Positions 44,789 to 57,147 of a stretch of 64,000 nt of DNA are shown in pieces. The DNA is from Zanthoxylum bungeanum (lineage: Eukaryota > Streptophyta > Magnoliopsida > Sapindales > Rutaceae): positions 186,001-250,000 of the forward strand of contig SKCR01010142.1 of assembly GCA_019454045.1 (NCBI GenBank). The letters run 5' to 3'. The notes under the pieces are model-generated. The model was not told the DNA's origin and did not search any database. It saw nothing but the letters and a program-made list of their open reading frames with translations. A program made the translations under genes and the position numbers. Each line of letters begins with the position of its first letter. The stretch's first letter is position 1.

Positions 44789-47448
44789 TGTGGCAGTTTG
44801 CGTGGCTGGCAGTGCTAGGGGCTGTTGAAGTGTTGCTGAGTGGTATGTGTGCAGCTGTAAGAAGGGCTATCTGGTTACGTAAAGGGGCTGTGTGAGTGGG
44901 TTGGTGAGTGTGCGTGAAGGTTTGCTGATAAGGGTGCAGTGGGTTGAGAGAGATGATGCCGCAAGGGAGAGAGCAGGGCCTGAGTGGGTAGGGACTTTTA
45001 GGGTTTTAGTGTGAGGCGGTGAGAGTTGTTTTTGTGAGAGAGCAGTGAGGGATGGTCTTTTACGTTAAACAGTGAGGTGCATGGGCTATTGAAGGGTTAG
45101 ACGTGAGCTAGGTGCATGGGCTGTTGAAGTGTTAAGGTGTTACGGCTTCAGGTTTGTGAGTGAAGAAGGTGGCTTGTGTGCGTGAATAGCTAAGGGCTGT
45201 TGGAGTGCAATGGCGTGAGTGGTGGACTGATGATTGATGGGTGAAGTGTGGTGTGAGGCAATTTTTTTAGGGTTTATGTATATTTCACGTGCATGGTTTC
45301 TAGCTTTGTGGGCAGTTTTGGTACGTGAAATTGGCTAGCTGTCGTGAGATAGTAGAAGCGTGAAGATGAGGGGCTGAAGTGAGGTAGTAGGTACGTGAAG
45401 AATGAGGGGGTAGCGAGGGTTTATTTGATTAGGCTGTGCATAGTGTTTTTTGAATGAGGGTGAGTGGCTTTTGATAAGAATGGGAAGGGTTTCACGTGGA
45501 TTCTTCAAGCTGGGGAGCAAAGTTGGTTTGATTCCATTTTATAAAGGTTGGAGGGTGTTGAGGTGGGGAATGCTTATTAAATGGAAGAAGACTTTTGATA
45601 TTTCTTTTTTGAAAAGGAAGGCAATTATTTAATAGGTGGGGTTTTGTTTTGAAAATGGGTGAGGGAAGGTGAGGTGCTTTCGGCGAGTGGGGAAGTTGCT
45701 TAGGTTTGTTGTTGACTTGTTGGAAAGGAAGGTGGGACGTGAGGTGGGGGAAGTAGAAATGGAGGGAATATTTAATGGTTTTTGGTCTTGTTGTTATTGT
45801 TTTGTGGTTGAATTTTTCTGTGTTGCAATTGTGTGTGATTTACGTGAGGGGAGGGGTTGTTTAATTAAATGGTTTAGAAAATGAAGGGTAGGGTAGACGA
45901 ATGGGATTTTGTTGCATGGTTTTGCATAGTTCACGTGAAGGTGGCAAATGAGGCTTAGGGTTTGCATGGAAGTTGAAGAGGCATATGCATGAAAACCTAT
46001 GGAGAGAGGATAGGCGTGAGAAGAGCGAGGATAGGGTTTTGGGCGGAGGATGATTTTGAAATGGAAATCCGACGAATAATCCCGAAGCTAACGAGCGAAT
46101 CAAATCCGATAAAACGTCAATTCTTGACTTTTCCCTTCCGACGACCGTTGTCTACGACTTCCACAACTTAAACGGTATGGCCTCCGTACGAGGCTCATCA
46201 TCGGGCTGGTATGCAAAAATTCAGTGCCTACAATATCCGATATGTGCTTCGTACCGGGGCAGACACTATTCCATTCCCCCACCCCGGCCTTGCACGTGAC
46301 ATCGATACTGGATCGCTATACGCATACTACGTATTCTCTACGCCTACAAAGATTATATATATTCAAGTAAGAAAATTTCTGGAGAATTGGGTAGGCACGA
46401 TGCTTTGCTAGAAGCCAACCATATCTTGTAAATCGGTAAGCACGTGATACGAGGTACTCACTTTAATCTGATAGTCCGATACCCCGGATTTACTGCCAAC
46501 ATATCCAGAGGTCTCTTGGGTCGCTTCCCAAAGATTCACCGATGACAGTTAAACTCGATTAGAATTAATCTGGGATTAATTAAGAGAGAAAAAATTAATC
46601 TGGGATTAATGAAGCATTATTTAATCTGGATTAATGTGTTCGAAAGAGAGAGAGCATGATATTTGGAATTAATCGGTAAAATAAATTTAATATTTAAATT
46701 TTATTTTTCTATTAATTTATTGACATGGGCTAAAATTAATATATCAGATATATTAATATGAATTGGATTTCATTTGGAAATTAAAGTCGGACTTTAATAT
46801 GACGAACAGACTAATATAGAATTAAGTCATAAACGGCATTCGTAATACATTTACGAGACGTCGTTATTTAATTAAATTAGATTTAATTATTTAGCGACGA
46901 GAATTCTTTTAATCGGATTAAACGAATCCGAGCCACGGCAAACATTCGTAGAATCCATTTGAATTTTGAATTCAAATGTGGGGCCCCTTTAAATGGGGTA
47001 GTTGGGAGAGTGGTTGACATTTATGCCAAACCATCTACTTTCCAACGACCTTGGAATGGTTTGGTGAAACAATTTACCCAACCACCTTGTTTAGGTGAAA
47101 AGGGTAAATTGGTTTTTACCAAAAGGAATCTCTCTCTCTCATTTGGTAACATCATCTCACAAACACAAACCCTAGCACACAAGGCTTTGGGCGTGAGCTT
47201 AATGTTCTCCTCTCTTTGATTTTGTGGCAAAGTCAAGGTAGCTAGCACTTCAAGGAATCAACAAAGGTGATAGGGAAACAACTCAAAGCTTGGAATCAAC
47301 ACAAAGGTTGGATCTTGGAGATCTTCATTCAAAATTTTAAAAGCTCAAATCCATTCAATGTAAGTAATTCCGCAACTTATAATGAATTTATGAACACCTT
47401 TTCTTGCTTATTAGATCATTGGCATGTTCTAGGAACACTAACACTAAC

Positions 47449-50400
47449 AACTTCCATCAAGCAAAAGTTTGATAAAGTTGACTAGGTGATGTGACTTGTG
47501 GTGGGCCCCACTTGATTCAAAATCCGAGTGGGCCCGCAAACATATTCCGGGCTCGGGTTCGTTAATTCCGAATTAACGAATTTTCCGTTGCGACTTAATT
47601 AAATCAAATTAATTAAATAATTATGCCTAGCAAAATTACTATTAAAGTCGCTTGTGAATTAATTCTACCTTAATTCGTTCGCCCGGATTAAAATCCAATT
47701 TTAATTCCGTTATGAAATCTAATTTCATTTAATATATCGAATATGTTATTAATCGATTAATTTCAAATTAATCATTCTCTCTCTATTAATTGAATTTTAT
47801 CCCAGATAAATTCTTGCCGTAATTAATCCCAGATTAATTTTCTCTCTCATATTTAATCCCAGATTAATTATGTTCGAGTCAAACGTTATCGGTGAATCTT
47901 CAGGAAGCGACGCATGAGATCCCTGGATATGTTGGCAGTAAATTCGGTCGTCGGACTATCCGACACGTGCGTACCCGGTACCACATTTTTACTGATTTAC
48001 AAGACATGGTTGGCTTCTAGCAAAACACCGTGCCTACCCAATTCTCCATAAATATTCTTTAAGGAATATATAATCTTTGTCAGGCATAGTATACGTAGTA
48101 TTGCGTATTGCGATCCAGTATCGGATGTCACATGCAAGGCCTGTTGTAGGACACAGAACTTGACGACGCTGTTCTAGGCTCGCGGCCTAGTTGGGAGTAC
48201 GAAATAACATGGAGTCGCCATCCGGTGTGAACCAGGACAAAGATTTATGGCCGCACTCACCCCTCGCAAGGGAAGACCTCAAACCGTTGGGTTCAGAATG
48301 GTCCCTACTTATGTCACCTGTGATGATATGATTTGTGCAATAAACTAACCGAATCTATTCAACATTCATGCTCAAGGGTAATCTACGCCTAAGTCCGTAT
48401 GCATAATAATAACAATGAGAACCTATATCTAAGTTCGCATACTTCGAAGTAAGTTGTCATAGCGGCAAACACGCAATAGCATACAATCATCACACAAGCA
48501 TGCTCAATTATCTAATGCGGAAAATAAATAAGAATCTAGGCATAAATATAAATTAAATCCCTAATGCGAAAACAACCTAATCATGCATAAAGAAATAACC
48601 TACGAACTACAACATGCTCAAACACAAATTTGGATGAGACGAAATACGTGTCTCTTAAGTGGTACGTGGCGTTGTATCCCGAGTACAAACCGCACTACCG
48701 TCCATTCGGATTCGGCTACGGAATTTACGTCCGGGTTTTCATCCTATATACAACAAAAAGGAACATATATTCCGCTCATCCAACAATCACATCATGCCAC
48801 AAACGACTCTCATGCGATAATATTTCTAAAATAAATAAAATAAACGAAAGATAATAAATAAAAGGGTGCCCTCAGGTCTAACCTCTTTTATTGTCTCAAG
48901 AAAGGGCGTTACACGTCCGTTGGAAAGGTGAATGATCCGCAACTCTTTTGGTTCACCAACTCAATGTCTTTCCTCGCTGTTTTGTTGTTCGGGCTGCTGT
49001 TTTTACTCCATTTCACAGCTGTTTTACTGCTGTTTTTCGGGCCACTATTTTGGTTATTTTAGGGGACCGTTTAGGCGTTTTAAGGGCTAAAGGGCTTCTA
49101 TTTTTGATGATTTTCTAGGGGGTTTTTGTGTAGTTTTTTAGTGCAGTTTTAGGGTGATTTCTGGTTTATGTTTTGGGTTAATTTGACGCAAAACTGGACA
49201 GAATGGGGCTGTGATGTGCGGCAGTTTATGAAGCAGTGCAGTGGGCGTTTGGGGCTGTGTTTTGGGCGTGCAGTGGGGCTGTGTTTTGGGGCTATTTGGG
49301 GCTTTGTTGGCTGTATTTGGGGCTATTTGTGGCGTGAGTTTAGGGTTGTGAAGGGGGGGCAGGTGGCGTTGAAAGGCTGATTTGTAGAGTTCACTTGCGT
49401 GAGGTAGTGGGGCAGGTGTGGCTTATGTGAATGGGGCAAGTGAGGCAAGGGGCGTGAAGTTGAAGGTTGGCGTGAAGGGTTGATGAAGTTACGTGAAGGG
49501 CTCGTTAGTGGAGCAAGCTAGGGACGTGTTTAGTGGCTTATGTTGCGTGGAGCAGGCTGTTTTGAAGGCTTGTATGTGTGGTGTTTGTGGAGGGTTTATG
49601 CGGCTTATGGATGGTTTATTTTGTGAACGGGCAGTGAATTCTTGGGTTATTTTCTTTGTATTTTTTAGTGTGAGATTGAGCTAGGGTTGAATGTGTGGGT
49701 TAAGGGTTCTTTTTATAGGCCAAGGGATGATGTTTACCTTGTTGGAGAAGGAATATAATTTGTGTATTAATTGAGAGATATTTTTAATTATTATGTGATA
49801 GGGAAAATCTTTAATTAGGGGAATTGATTTGATTTGTTCTTTTTAATTAAGGATATAATTTATTTAAATTGGTAAGTGATTTAATTAAATTAGGAATGTG
49901 ATTTATTTTAATTAGGAATCTGATTTATTTTAATTAGGAATGTTATTTATGGAATTTAATTTAAGTTTAATTTAATTGGTTTTAATTTAATTTGTGACAT
50001 GCATTTTAAATGTTTTAATTATTTTGGATTAGGCTTGGTGTGTTTAAAAAACCGAGGTCCAACAAGCGAACCCGAAGCGAAACAAGCGAGTTAAATCTGA
50101 CAAAATGCTAATTTCCAACTTTACCCTTCCAACGTCCGTTTCCCGCGACTTTCACAACTAAAGAGGTAGTGTCTCCATACGAGACTCATCATCAGGCTTA
50201 TATGCAAAAATACAATGCCTACACCTGTGCCTGGAATAGTGTCTGCCACATACGAAACATATATCGGATCACAAGCAACTAGTCTCTATAATCGGATAAT
50301 CATGACCTTGTCATATTATCCCGATAGTTACAACATAATAGAGAACCAGTTCTGTATCACTGCATGATCATCATCTCCATATGACTGAAGTGATACTTCC

Positions 50401-50994
50401 GTCTTGACATCACACCCAATACACTACGACTCTCAATAAACCCAGCAGAGGCGTACACAGAACCTGTTAAAGTCCTGGACGACCAAAACCAAAGCGTATT
50501 GATTGTCGCAAGTATTAGCGATGCAAGTCTCAGGTTAAGACCAAATACACCTACCTTGAATCGGATTCCCATAGACACATAGTCATACTACCAATGAGAT
50601 TCTGAGGGGTCTATCCAGAGCGAAGCTGTTCCTGTACCATCGGTAAACACAACCTCCTATCACACTTGTATAAGTATCCAATACTTAAATAAATGAGAAC
50701 TATGCCGTTATGCTCCCACAACGCACACAAGTGTAATACTAGTTATTCCGTATTATCGATGTCCAGTGTCGATAATACTACGACTAGGGATATTTAATGA
50801 TCAAACCTTAGTGGATTGATATTGTCTCATATCTTATAATCTAGAACTAATCATAAGGACTTTTATCATTTATATATTCAAGTAATCTAATTACAAAATG
50901 ATAAAATAGCAATTTCCTTGTCACATAGTTAATTTGTACAAAAACCACAATGTCTTTTACAAATAGTGACGCTATGGGTCATAATTGTCCAACA
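47449..50994 (-). repeat. Copia B 3' LTR, remaining part, interrupted by G3
   Basis: 47,449-48,144 and 50,229-50,994 are collinear with 57,620-59,096. Ends GTCCAACA, then the polypurine tract GCCAAGTGGGAGAT (minus). Confidence 0.88.
48145..50223 (-). mobile_element. G3: solo gypsy-type LTR (2,079 bp)
   Basis: TGTAGGACACAG...ATGCCTACA, flanked by CCTGT (48,140-48,144 and 50,224-50,228). The intact target is seen in the B 5' LTR (GGCCTGGGGCTGG near 58,322). Shares the GTCGCCA block, the TACCGTCCATTCGGATTCGG block, the CCTCAGGTCTAACC core and the TATA position (49,711-49,717) with G1, but lacks its subrepeats. A separate subfamily. Confidence 0.93.
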
Positions 50995-51722
50995 ATCTCC
51001 CACTTGGCCTATAGCCAGTCATTCAAGTATCTAACACCTGAACTATGTACATGTCGCTCAAATTTTTATTGAGGAATAGCTTTCGTCAGCGGATCTGCAA
51101 TGTTATCCTCTGATGCGACCTTCTCGATCTTCACATCACCACGATGTATGATCTCACGAATCAGATGGAAACGTCGAAGAACATGCTTGGATCATTGATG
51201 AGACTGTGGTTCCTTAGCCTGCGCTATAGCCCCGTTATTGTCACAATACAATGGAACGGGTTCAGCTGCTAACAGAACTATTCCTAATCCAATTAGGACT
51301 TTACGGATCCAAACTGCCTCTTTTTCTGCTTCAGCTGCAGCATATATATTCCGTTTCTGTTGTTGAATCGGCAACAGTCTCTTACTTGGAAGATTTCCAA
51401 CTTACTGCTACGTTGTTCAAACAAAATATGTTCCCCTATGTGACTTACAGTCGTCTTTATCGGTTTGGAAACTTGCGTCGGTAAACCCAATTACCTCAAG
51501 TTCTCTATCTCCATAGATTAAGAACGCATCCCCAGTTTGTCTAAGATACTTAAGGATGTTCTTAACCACAACCCAGTCACCATCACCTGGATCGGCCTGA
51601 TAGCGACTACACATGCTCAAAGCATAGGAGACATCAGGTCGCGTACATATCATGGCATAAATGATCGATCCACTACCGAAGCGAATGGGATCCGACTCAT
51701 GTTGTCTCTCTCATCTTGAGTT
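50995..51722 (-). pseudogene. Copia B RNase H
   Basis: Minus strand: polypurine tract 50,995-51,009, then, read 5' to 3' from 51,722, ICTRPDVSYALSMCSRYQ (51,650), GFTDASFQTDKDD (51,470) with the first catalytic Asp, AEAEKEAVWIRK (51,320) with the catalytic Glu, and VPLYCDNNGAIAQAKEP (51,240) with the next Asp. The tail KHVLRRFHLIREII and ADPLTKA follow with a frame change. Key acidic residues are retained but frameshifts near 51,400 and 51,190 break it. Confidence 0.85.
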
Positions 51723-52667
51723 TTAGGACATGTCCTTAGATAGAGTGACACCATGTGACACTGGCAACAGTCCATTCTTAGACTGTTCCATGTTGAATCT
51801 CTTCAACACTTTGTTAATGTACGTTCTCTGGGAGAGTCCAAGCAGCTTTCTAGATCTATCCTGGTAGATCTTTATTCCCAGAATAAAGGCTGCTTCTCCC
51901 AGATCTTTCATGGAGAATTTTAATGAAAGCCAAGCTTTCACCGATTGTAGCATGGGAATGTCATTGCCAATAAGCAATACATCATCAACGTAAAGGACAA
52001 TGAATGTCAGTGCGCTCCCACTAACCTTCTTATATACACAAGGATCATCCTCGTTTTGAACGAAATCATATTCTTTTATGATCTCATCAAAACATTGGTT
52101 CCAAGAACGCGATGCTTGCTTCAATCCATAAATGGATCGATTTAACTTGCAAACCTTGTCTGCATGTTTTGGTACGACAAAACCGTCAGGCTGTTGCATA
52201 TAAACATCCTCCAAAAGGTTTCCATTAAGGAAAGCGGTTTTGACGTCCATCTGCCATATTTCGTAATCGAAATAAGTAGCAATATCAAGCATTATCCGAA
52301 TGGATTTAATCATGGCAACTGGTGAAAAAGTTTCGTCATAATCGACAACATGTTGTTGACGATACCCTTTCGCTACAAGCCTAGTTTTGTACGTTTATAT
52401 GTTGCCATCTATGTCGGTCTTCTTCTTGAAAACCCATTTGCAACCAATAGGCTTTGCGCCTTCTGGTGCATCAACCGGTGTCCAAACTTGGTTGGTGTAC
52501 ATGGAATCCATTTTGGATTTCATGGCATCTTGCCATGAACCGGAGTCAATACCTTGTATCGCTTCCTCATACGTAGCCGGTTCATCTTCCTCTATAAGAT
52601 TAATATCCACATTAGGTGAGATCAGAAACCCATACCTCTCAGGTTGTTTTCTGACTCTCTCTGACAT
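51723..52667 (-). pseudogene. Copia B reverse transcriptase
   Basis: Two minus-strand pieces. The piece at 52,395-52,667 holds the start (WQDAMKSKMDSMYTNQVW, KPIGCKWVFKKK). The piece at 51,723-52,313 holds the palm: QMDVKTAFLNG with the first catalytic Asp, IYGLKQASRSWNQ and LYVDDVLLIGND (residues 107-118 of that piece) with the YVDD active site. The pieces are in different frames; a frameshift lies between 52,313 and 52,395. The best preserved RT in the window and the only one with intact YVDD. Confidence 0.9.
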
Positions 52668-52676
52668 ACGCGTTTC

Positions 52677-53791
52677 TTATGTATTCGAAGATTGTGGTAC
52701 AGTCTCATCCCTGATTAACTGTTCATGTTCCGTTAAGGAATCGGTGCCGGGAATAGTATCACTCTGATTTTCATCGAGTTCTACTTTCCTCCCACTTACC
52801 ACTGCATTTAGGAATTCCTTTTCGAGGAAAACAACATGTAAAGCAACAAATACTTTGTTCTCTTGTGGGTTGTAAAAGTAATATCCTTTGGTTTCCCTAG
52901 GATAACCTACAAATAGACACTTATCCGATTTGGGTTCAAGTTTGGTACCATCCAAACGTTTAACGTATGCCTAGCAACCCCAAATCTTCAGGAATGTGAA
53001 ACCTGATTTCTTTCCTGTCCATATCTTATACGGAGTCTATTGAACAGACTTTGACGGAACCTTATTCAAAATAAGTATTGCACTGTACAATGAATATCCC
53101 CAAAAGGAAATAGGTAGCTCAATGCGACTCATCATAGACCTTACCATGTCCAACAAAGTTCGGTTTCTCCATTCGGACACTCCGTTCAATTGAGGTGTTC
53201 CGGGAGGAGTCAACTGTGAAAGAATACCATACTCTTTCAAGTGATCGAGAAACTCATTGCTTAAATATTCTCCACCACGGTCCGACCGTAATGTTTTAAT
53301 ACTTTTGCCAGTCTGTTTTTCTACTTCGTATCGAAACTCTTTGAATTTCTTAAAGGTTTCAGACTTGTGTCTCATAAGATACACATAACCATAACGAATG
53401 TATCATCCGTAAAGGTTACGAAGTATTCATATCCACCTCTAGCCTGGCTAGACATGGGCCCACATACGTCACTATGAACGAGGGCCAACAGTTCGATGGC
53501 ATGTGCACCTTTACCGCTAGAAGGTGTTTTAGGTATTTTGCCTAATAAACAAGATTCGCAGATGTCATATGAATTTGGATCAAATCTGTCCAAGTACCCA
53601 ATTTTCGAAAGGGTGGATATACGAGTCTTGTTAATGTGTCCCATACGACAATGCCATATATAAGTTTCATCTTTGTTACTTAATTTAAGCCTTTTGTTTG
53701 TTACATTATATGTTTGAGATTGATTTATATTCAAATTATAAAGACCATTATACACATCAGCACTGCATATCTCAATATCATTTTTATACAT
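52677..53791 (-). pseudogene. Copia B integrase
   Basis: Minus strand, three open pieces. 53,372-53,791: GAG-pre-integrase H-H-C-C zinc region (IWHCRMGHIN...CESCLLGK) and the first catalytic Asp in HSDVCGPM. 53,037-53,384: second Asp in LRSDRGGEYLSNEF and Glu in NGVSEWRNRTLLDM; the usual E-R-R-N is E-W-R-N. 52,677-52,955: C-terminal part CLFVGYPRETKGYYFYNP. At least two frameshifts separate the pieces. Confidence 0.88.
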
Positions 53792-53864
53792 AAAACACCT
53801 AGTGTTTCTAAATACAAAAGTATACCCACATTGGGCTAAACAGATACATAAATAATATTCCTAG

Positions 53865-54955
53865 TCAAACTAGGTACATAATAACAGTCTGATAGTTTAG
53901 TACATGCCCCGAGGAAGTTCCAAAATATAAGTCCCACGGCCAAAACGGCGACTCTAGTCCCATTTCCAACTCTGAGGTCAATCTCTCATAGGCCAGTCTC
54001 CTGCTAATCTGCAGATCCTGCACTTCAGTACATATATGAGTACCACAACCAGAATCAAAAATCCAATTTTTAAAATTAGAAGTAGACATGTTTATTTCTA
54101 TAACAAACATACCTGAAGCCGGTGCCTTACCCGCTTTGATTTCCTTCATGTGCGCCTTGTACTCACGGCAGTCACTCTTCCAGTGACCCCATTTGCCACA
54201 CTGCAGGCATACATTTTGGGATTTGTCCTTTGCCTTCCCAGAAGACTTTGACGATTTGGCCTTGCCCTTCTTATTCTTCTTCTTTACACCACCAGTAGCC
54301 TTCGGCCAAGCCTTAGGAGACTGAGATGTTGAAGCGAAGTGCGCCTCGCGCTTTTTTCCCTTCAATAGCTCTTTTTCTGCTTCATGCAGCATTGCCATCA
54401 ACTCTCCAAGAGTATGGTATTGGTTTATCATATTGTAGTTCATGATGAACCCGCTCCAGCTGTCAGAAAGAGACTGCAAAATCAAATCTATAGAAGTCTC
54501 AGCCTCAAAGGTTATGCCTAGCTGACCCAGCTGTTCAATGTCAGCAATCATCTGTGACACATGGTGCTCGAAAGATGTACCCTCTGACATTCGAGAGCGA
54601 AAGAGCTTCTTCTGCAATTCATACATTTGCGATATAAGGTTAGATCGATGAAGGTCCTTCAATTTTGCCATCATAGTTTAAGGATCCAATCCCTTGTTTT
54701 GGTGACGAAATTGAGGGGTCATTGCAGCGAGCATGACGAATTGAGCAATTGAGTTGTCATCGCTATGAGTCTTCCAAAGCTGAAGCTCAAATGGCTGCTC
54801 ATTTCCGGGCTTAGGCTCGAGAGGTCTCCTATCATATAAAGCATTCTCTCAGCCCCCAGGATAATCCTGAGGTTCATATCCCAGTCAGGAAAGTTCGCAC
54901 CATTAAAGACATTTTTGCCCATGATAATGTCTCTAACCCCGATCTTTCCTGCCAT
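53865..54955 (-). pseudogene. Copia B gag and protease
   Basis: Minus strand. 54,719-54,955 encodes the gag start (VFNGANFPDWDMNLRIILGA); a frameshift or stop follows. 53,865-54,674 continues as a UBN2-type gag (MYELQKKLFRSRM..LQSLSDSW), a lysine-rich stretch, the zinc knuckle CLQCGKWGHWKSDC (54,168-54,209) and the protease motif FDSGCGTHIC. The protease C-terminal part is out of frame before 53,865. The preserved order is gag-PR-IN-RT-RH, the copia order. Confidence 0.9.
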
Positions 54956-57147
54956 CCTAATTGCAATAGTCTAACTATTCAATTAACGATTTTTGGGTAC
55001 AGTCCAACTGTTACAAGAAAAAAAATAGAATATTAGTCCAACTAATAAATATTTAAAATGACGAAATAATTTGAAAGCGCGTATTGGCAAGTATTTGAAC
55101 GAAATTGCAAATTCAATACTAGCATCCCACTATTTTTCGACGAGCCTCTAACCCTGTATTGAATACTCGGGAAACCTAGTTTTCTAGTGGGCTAGGATCC
55201 CGTTAAATAACACACAACCTTGACTTTGGCCAACAAACTGTATGATATTTAACTAGGTAGATATCTAAGATCAATTGGATCTCATCCAATTCCTAGATCC
55301 AGTAAGTGGACCTCCAAGTCCGAAACATATATACAATATATATGCCAATATATCCAATATATTTTCCTAACCTTTTCCTCTGAATCAACTAAGCCTTGGC
55401 TTTGGCACAACAAGTTTAATGATTCCAGTTAAGCGGGACCCATTGACCTTGGAAAACTTCGTAATCCATGTCGATGAACAAGAAGTGACCTTGACTTTGG
55501 CCAACAAATCACAACTTGCCCAAGACATGCGATATGGAACAAAGCTTTCATGGTTCAAACACATCCGCGATGGACATTGATCTTGACTTTGGCCAACAAA
55601 CCAATGCCAATCTTGGATCTTGAGAAAGAACCATTCAATGGAAGGAAAACGCTTAATATTTGATTGAAGATTTTTCGCGTAAATTGGCAACCAATTTATT
55701 ATCTTTGATTAGGTCTCATCATACACCCTTACGCATGCATTCTAAAAGCATAATAAGGCGCGATAAATAAAATAATAATGATATGCAGATGGATATCTCA
55801 CAAATTGTTCCTAGAACAAATCACTCCCTTTCCTCTCCCCAGCTAGCATTATTCTAACTTCTACCCAATTACATAATACAATAAAGAAACCTCATTACAT
55901 TGAGAGGAATTGGTGAGAAGAGAATTACTTAGAGTCAAGAGATAAAGGCTGGACATGCAGGTCCAATTTAATAAATTCTAAATTTATTACAACAATTTCC
56001 AAAATTGCCCTCATCCATCTAATATCCATCTGATATACATTATTCATACAATACATCCATGTATTCACACAAAGCATGTTATTCAATCAATCTAATCCAA
56101 TTAATATCTTTGAATTAAGTGATCATCCAATGTTCAAACAACGATTTGATTTGCGCGAGTCCAACTCATTCTAAGAATAAGTACTCAAAGTGCGTATTCT
56201 TTAATTATATCGAATTACAATTTTAAATCCAATTTAATTTGTATTCAATACTAATTCTTATTTAATTCCAAATTAAATAATTACACTTTATTAATGTGCC
56301 TTTACGACTTAGATTCTAAATCTAATCTTAATGGGTCTCAAAGGCCCAATTAACATCCAATGTTAATTAATTAAAGTCCAATGGAATTTCAATTAATTTC
56401 TTAAGGCATGAACTTTGGCAACCAAAGCCCAATAAGGAATCACCATTTGCCATAAAATTAATTTTGGCCCATTAGGCCCAATTAATTATTTAAGGACCCA
56501 TTAATTATATTTGGACTTAATGGTATGGTTTTAGGCCCAATTTGGATCCAATCCAATTGTCCTAAACTAACTTGGCCCAACCAAGCCCATTAGGCCCAAA
56601 TACAACAATTTTAGCCCATTCCAAATTTAAGCCTAATTAATTAAATTCCAATATTCCAAATATCACAATTTATTTAATTAAAGTGCATAGCCACAATTAA
56701 TTATTTAAATTAACATTTCCAAAAAACCAATTTAATTAAATAATCATGCTTGATCATTTTCAATACATGTCCAACATTATTGAAGCAAAATCAACTCATA
56801 ATCATGCTCTTCATCTCACGACAATTCATGCATTTTATCATCAATTTTGATTTCAATCTAATTAAATCACAAATCAATATATCTCATGCATTTTAAACAC
56901 ATCCAATGGTCTAAAAAATCAAAATCACCATGAGCTACATAGGGTCCAACTTTTGGCCAAGCTAGGGTAATTAGGAAAAAAAATTTCTAATCAATTTTTA
57001 TCTAAATTAATCATGCATAACTCTAAGCTATCATAATCTAAGCATATACAAACACTCAATTTGATTAAATCATGCTCCAAGAAAATACCCAAATTTAAGA
57101 TTATGAACCCTAATTCATTTCATGCTTAAATTGGCTCATGATACAAT
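54956..57147 (-). other. Copia B long untranslated leader
   Basis: Collinear with 18,271-20,607 of copia A: repeated CTTGACTTTGGCCAACAAA (55,212; 55,490; 55,582) and a GGCCCA-rich stretch (56,400-56,640). A 101-codon minus frame (55,385-55,690) shares most of its C-terminal 70 residues with copia A. The PBS next to 57,148 is decayed (TGTATCATGAGCC). Confidence 0.65.

Larger units (their letters stand above)
34289..46232 (-). mobile_element. G2: gypsy-type LTR element without gag or pol, holding solo LTR E2
   Basis: LTRs TGTAGGAC...CCTACA at 34,289-36,907 (2,619 bp) and 41,288-46,232 (2,616 bp after removing E2). The TSD is ATATC (34,284-34,288 and 46,233-46,237). PBS 41,267-41,284; PPT 36,908-36,922. 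The two LTRs are very similar by eye, so insertion is younger than G1. Without E2 it is about 9.6 kb. The internal 4.4 kb holds repeat arrays, a short linker relic and the leader. Compared with G1, the gag segment (about 22,790-24,310 there) is deleted. A non-coding derivative of the same family, needing proteins from elsewhere. Confidence 0.9.
41288..46232 (-). repeat. G2 5' LTR, interrupted by E2
   Basis: TGTAGGAC at 41,288 to GCCTACA at 46,232. E2 sits between two TGTGG copies. Removing it gives 2,616 bp, collinear with the 3' LTR. Confidence 0.9.
30920..47443 (+). mobile_element. S: inverted copia LTR relic inserted in B, itself holding E1 and G2
   Basis: Begins TGTTAGACAATTATG (30,920) and ends GAACACTAACA (47,443), in plus orientation, flanked by CTAAC on both sides (30,915-30,919 and 47,444-47,448). 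Parts: 30,920-31,674, 33,951-34,288 and 46,233-47,443. The second part repeats LTR positions already present in the first (31,305-31,640). A simple solo LTR cannot explain this. It fits a former full-length element whose 5' LTR held E1 and whose 3' LTR held G2, with everything between deleted. Confidence 0.8.

Noticed and set aside
30920..47443. B 3' LTR region as a palindromic rearrangement or inversion
   Set aside because: The CTAAC duplication at both ends of the inverted LTR shows it is an ordinary insertion in opposite orientation.
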